Source: Bacteroidales bacterium
Lineage (GTDB): Bacteria > Bacteroidota > Bacteroidia > Bacteroidales > UBA932
Assembly: GCA_017461285.1 (NCBI GenBank)
Contig: JAFTYS010000018.1
Span: 3,941 to 67,940, forward strand
Length of the DNA stretch: 64,000 bases
Reading direction: 5' to 3'
The notes beneath the pieces are model-generated. The model saw nothing but the letters and a program-made list of their open reading frames with translations. It did no database searches and had not been told where the DNA came from. The translations under genes were made by a program, and so were the position numbers. Shown here in pieces: positions 61,362 to 64,000 of the stretch; positions within the stretch are counted from its first letter, which is position 1; every line of letters starts with the position of its first letter.

Positions 61362-61913
61362 ATGTGGAGAAAATTCTGCGGATGGCTGCTCCGCGCAATG
61401 GGTTGGACTGCTGTTGACCCTGTAGCCCCGGAAGACAAGTGTATAATCCTTGGTGTACCTCATACATCATTCTGGGATTTCGTGATATCCTATCTTTATT
61501 ACGAGTCTGTAGGCGGAAAGCCATATTGCATGGTGAAGGGAGAGCTTTTCTGGGGACCGCTCGGATGGCTTCTCCGCAAGCTCGGAGGAATTCCTGTTGA
61601 CAGGAAGAAGGGAAGCAATGTCGTGCTGAGCGTCATCAAGGAGATGAAGACAAAGAAGGTCGTGCATCTCGCTCTCGCTCCAGAGGGAACACGCAAGCCG
61701 GTAAAGCGTTGGAAGACAGGCTTCCACACCATCGCGCGTGAAATTGGCTGCCCGGTATATATGGGATATTTCGATTGGGGCACAAAGCGCGTAAGCCGTG
61801 GTCAGAAGGTCGAACTTACCGACGATGCCAAGGCTGACATGGCACGTATTCAGGCCCTCTACGAGGAAATGCACCTCGTTGGGAAACATCCTGAAAAGTA
61901 CATTACTCACTAA
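61362..61913 (+). CDS. PlsC-like lysophospholipid acyltransferase, short form
   Basis: A 183-residue membrane-associated acyltransferase. The acceptor motif HTSFWD (H34, D39) and the phosphate-binding motif PEGTR (107-111) are those of the PlsC/LPLAT family. KGELFWGPLGWLLRKLGGIPVDRKKGSN between them is the usual third block (partly quoted here). It is shorter than classical PlsC (about 240) and lacks obvious N-terminal helices, as in a small Bacteroidetes branch. It precedes an acyl-CoA ligase gene by 14 bases, suggesting joint use of activated fatty acids for phospholipid or lipid A-type remodelling. Confidence 0.85.
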   Translation: MWRKFCGWLLRAMGWTAVDPVAPEDKCIILGVPHTSFWDFVISYLYYESVGGKPYCMVKGELFWGPLGWLLRKLGGIPVDRKKGSNVVLSVIKEMKTKKVVHLALAPEGTRKPVKRWKTGFHTIAREIGCPVYMGYFDWGTKRVSRGQKVELTDDAKADMARIQALYEEMHLVGKHPEKYITH

Positions 61914-61927
61914 AACCTATATATAGT

Positions 61928-63619
61928 ATGATTCAATTGTACAAGCGTATGCAAAGGATGAGGGAAAAGTATGTTGACACCCTCGCCAAGCTGTACGAGT
62001 ATGCGACCACCGTGTATTCAAAGAAGCAATACACACAATGGTATGACACCAAGGAAGGCGGTTACACATACAGTTCATTCAAAGCAAAATGTGACAGTCT
62101 ATCAAAGAAACTGACGCAATACGGAATCGGAGCAGGAGACAAGGTTGCAATTCTTTCTCAGAGCATGCCGAACTGGTCTGTCGCTTTCTTCAGCGTAGTA
62201 CCATTCGGAAGAATAGCAATCCCTATCCTTCCCGACAGTTCGGAAAATGAAGTTACAAATATTCTGGAGCACTCCGAGAGCAAGGTGATCTTCGTTTCTC
62301 AGAAGCTTGCAGGAAAGATAAGCAAGGAATGTCGCGACAAGATGACCCTTGTGATAGACATGGACACGTTCGAAGTGCTTCAGTCCGATGACGAGCAGTT
62401 CACATGTGACGGAAAGACAAGCGTCCCTACCCCTGACGACATAGCGACGATCATTTATACATCCGGAACGACCGGAAGCGCCAAAGGAGTGGTGCTCAGC
62501 CACAGGAACCTTGCTTCAAACGTGATCACATGCTACCATTCATGCAAGAGGACCGACAAGGACAGATGGCTTTCCGTTCTGCCTATGGCCCATACGCTTG
62601 AGATGACATTGTGCATGCTCTACCCTATGTATTGCGGTGCGACAGTATATTATCTTCCTAAGCCTCCGGTAGCTTCGCTTCTGATGAAGGCATTGAAGAT
62701 GGTGAAGCCTACGACCATGCTCACAGTACCTCTCATCATAGAGAAGGTATATAAGGGAAGCGTGCTTCCTACCATACAGAAGAGCCGCACCCTCCTATGG
62801 ATGAACGAACATATGAACGGACTCATGTGCAAGATCATCGGCATGAAGCTCAAGGCGACATTCGGAGGGCACATGTCATTCTACGGCATCGGCGGTGCGA
62901 AGCTTGATCCTGAAGTAGAGAAGTTCCTTCTCAAGGCCGGCTTCCCATATGCCATCGGATACGGCCTGACCGAGACATCACCTCTTCTCGGCTACTCGAT
63001 GAACAACTGGAGGACAGTAGGTTCATTCGGTTACCCTGTATATAACGTGAAGCTCAAGCTTCATAATGTCAATCCTGAAACCGGAGAAGGAGAAATCGTA
63101 GCTAAGGGACCTAATGTCATGCTCGGATATTACAAAGATCCTGTACGTACAAAGAGCGTATTCACAGAAGACGGCTGGTTCCGCACCAGCGACATAGCGA
63201 TCCAGGACGAGAAGGGCAGATTCTTCATCAAGGGACGTAACAACAACATGATACTCGGCCCTTCAGGTGAGAACATCTACCCTGAGGAAATCGAAAATGT
63301 GATCAATAATGTAGAGGGTGTAAGCGAGTCGATCGTCGTAGAGCGAGACGGCAAACTCGTTGCGCTTGTCCAGCCGACAGAAAACTTCATAGAATGGGAT
63401 AATGACAGCGAGGACAAGATTTATGAGAAGCTCGATGCATGGAAGTCCAAACTTCTGAAAGTCACGAACAAGAGTGTCAGCAAGGCCTCACAGGTAAGCT
63501 CTGTCGAAGTCATGAAGGAGCCGTTCGAGAAGACGGCAACCCAGAAGATCCGCCGCTTCAAGTACAAGGAATCAGCTCCGACAGTAGAGTCTGAACATAA
63601 AGAAAAGGAGGAGAAGTGA
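61928..63619 (+). CDS. Long-chain fatty-acid:CoA (or ACP) ligase, AMP-forming
   Basis: A 563-residue ANL-superfamily enzyme. The P-loop YTSGTTGSAKGVVLSHRN, the A5 motif GYGLTETSPLLG and the A8-type motif GEIVAKGPNVMLGYY, followed by TEDGWFRTSD and KGRNNNMILGPSGENIYPEEIE, are all present. It activates fatty acids to acyl-adenylate and then acyl-CoA. It lies directly after the PlsC-like gene and probably feeds it. A 9-bp hairpin spans its stop codon (63607-63628) and a bidirectional terminator follows. Confidence 0.92.
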   Translation: MIQLYKRMQRMREKYVDTLAKLYEYATTVYSKKQYTQWYDTKEGGYTYSSFKAKCDSLSKKLTQYGIGAGDKVAILSQSMPNWSVAFFSVVPFGRIAIPILPDSSENEVTNILEHSESKVIFVSQKLAGKISKECRDKMTLVIDMDTFEVLQSDDEQFTCDGKTSVPTPDDIATIIYTSGTTGSAKGVVLSHRNLASNVITCYHSCKRTDKDRWLSVLPMAHTLEMTLCMLYPMYCGATVYYLPKPPVASLLMKALKMVKPTTMLTVPLIIEKVYKGSVLPTIQKSRTLLWMNEHMNGLMCKIIGMKLKATFGGHMSFYGIGGAKLDPEVEKFLLKAGFPYAIGYGLTETSPLLGYSMNNWRTVGSFGYPVYNVKLKLHNVNPETGEGEIVAKGPNVMLGYYKDPVRTKSVFTEDGWFRTSDIAIQDEKGRFFIKGRNNNMILGPSGENIYPEEIENVINNVEGVSESIVVERDGKLVALVQPTENFIEWDNDSEDKIYEKLDAWKSKLLKVTNKSVSKASQVSSVEVMKEPFEKTATQKIRRFKYKESAPTVESEHKEKEEK

Positions 63620-63628
63620 TTCTCCTCC
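63607..63628 (+). other. Hairpin spanning the stop codon of the acyl-CoA ligase gene
   Basis: GGAGGAGAA (63607-63615) and TTCTCCTCC (63620-63628) form a perfect 9-bp stem around GTGA, which contains the stop codon. No T-run follows. A role in mRNA stability is possible but unproven. Confidence 0.55.
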
Positions 63629-63640
63629 ATATATATGACA

Positions 63641-63673
63641 AAGAAAGAGCAGGTCGATGACCTGCTCTTTCTT
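63641..63673. terminator. Bidirectional terminator between acyl-CoA ligase and rplI
   Basis: AAGAAAGAGCAGGTC (63641-63655) pairs with GACCTGCTCTTTCTT (63659-63673), a 15-bp perfect stem with a three-base loop. It serves convergent genes on both sides. Confidence 0.88.
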
Positions 63674-63693
63674 GTCTGTATTCCGAACTGAAA

Positions 63694-64000
63694 TTACTCA
63701 GCTACGATCTCATACTTGAAAGTACCCTTCACGTCGCGGTAGCACTTTACAGTAGCCTCGTATGTACCGAGCTCCTTAGCTGCCTCAACAGTGATGTCCT
63801 TCTTGTCAACCTCGATTCCAACTGCTGCGAGAGCCTCAGCGAGCTGTGCAGTAGTAACAGAACCATAGATCTTGCCTGACTCGCTTACCTTTACAGCAAC
63901 CTGTACTGTAGTCTCTGCAAGCTTAGCTGCAAGAGCCTCAGCGTCGCCTACGAACTTAGCGATCTTGTGAGCCCTCTGACGAAGGTTCTCAGCGTGTACC
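63694..64000 (-). CDS. rplI: 50S ribosomal protein L9, C-terminal part (5' end outside window)
   Basis: The minus strand from the right edge reads VHAENLRQRAHKIAKFVG, then LAETTVQVAVKVSESGKIYG, SVTTAQLAEALAAVGIEVDK and KDITVEAAKELGTYEATVK, ending KYEIVAE. This is the linker helix end and the C-terminal domain of ribosomal protein L9 (the GKIYGSVT and VDKKDI motifs are diagnostic). About 102 codons are present; the N-terminal RNA-binding domain lies beyond the window. It ends at the bidirectional terminator shared with the acyl-CoA ligase gene. Confidence 0.93.
   Translation of the reverse strand, partial: VHAENLRQRAHKIAKFVGDAEALAAKLAETTVQVAVKVSESGKIYGSVTTAQLAEALAAVGIEVDKKDITVEAAKELGTYEATVKCYRDVKGTFKYEIVAE

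Overview
The window is chromosomal DNA from a member of the Bacteroidota, most likely an uncultured gut or rumen Bacteroidales. The evidence is two SusC/SusD pairs, a hybrid two-component system regulator, many lipoproteins with acidic residues after the lipid cysteine, DUF4493/PCMD/BACON proteins, and Bacteroidetes-type -7 promoter elements (TAnnTTTG) in front of most transcription units. The genus cannot be fixed from sequence alone.

Region 1 (1-33976) is a large xylan utilisation locus. A hybrid two-component regulator (29840-33976, +) faces a long minus-strand gene train. The first transcription unit has the order of the core xylan utilisation system known from Prevotella bryantii and Bacteroides: xusA, xusB, xusC, xusD, xusE, then a GH10 xylanase with two carbohydrate-binding modules inserted in its catalytic domain. 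It ends at a strong hairpin terminator (about 15.9 kb). A second unit starts just downstream from its own promoter. It carries three copies of a poorly described pair: a beta-propeller lipoprotein with a c-type haem motif (CxNCH) and a DUF6057-like polytopic membrane protein. A two-domain Rid-like protein, a GH5 lipoprotein, a second GH10 xylanase and a GH35 beta-galactosidase follow. A 26-bp repeat, whose translation reads CHPERSEGSL, occurs twice in inverted orientation around the glycosidase genes. An HdeD-like membrane protein is cut by the left edge.

Region 2 (33977-45911) is mainly housekeeping: tRNA-Arg(CCG) flush against the regulator stop codon, fabD, nifJ (pyruvate:ferredoxin oxidoreductase), a secreted alpha/beta-hydrolase, a short LysR regulator divergent from an M16 peptidase with a palindromic operator between them, an 8-cysteine ferredoxin, a DUF1573 protein and a histidine-rich putative metal exporter.

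Region 3 (45920-59362) is an accessory surface-protein cluster. Seven tightly packed minus-strand genes encode DUF4493, fimbrillin-like and PCMD lipoproteins plus a small outer-membrane barrel, with a divergent BACON lipoprotein and a DUF3575 protein. Substrate and function are unknown.

Region 4 (59422-64000) is core again: parE, a PlsC-like acyltransferase, a long-chain acyl-CoA ligase and the C-terminal part of ribosomal protein L9.

The most promising undescribed system is the triplicated haem-propeller/DUF6057 module embedded in the xylan locus. Second are two outward-facing symmetric promoters (tRNA-Arg/fabD and DUF3575/parE), then the DUF4493/PCMD cluster. No stretch longer than 300 bases lacks a gene, and I saw no insertion sequence, prophage or CRISPR array.
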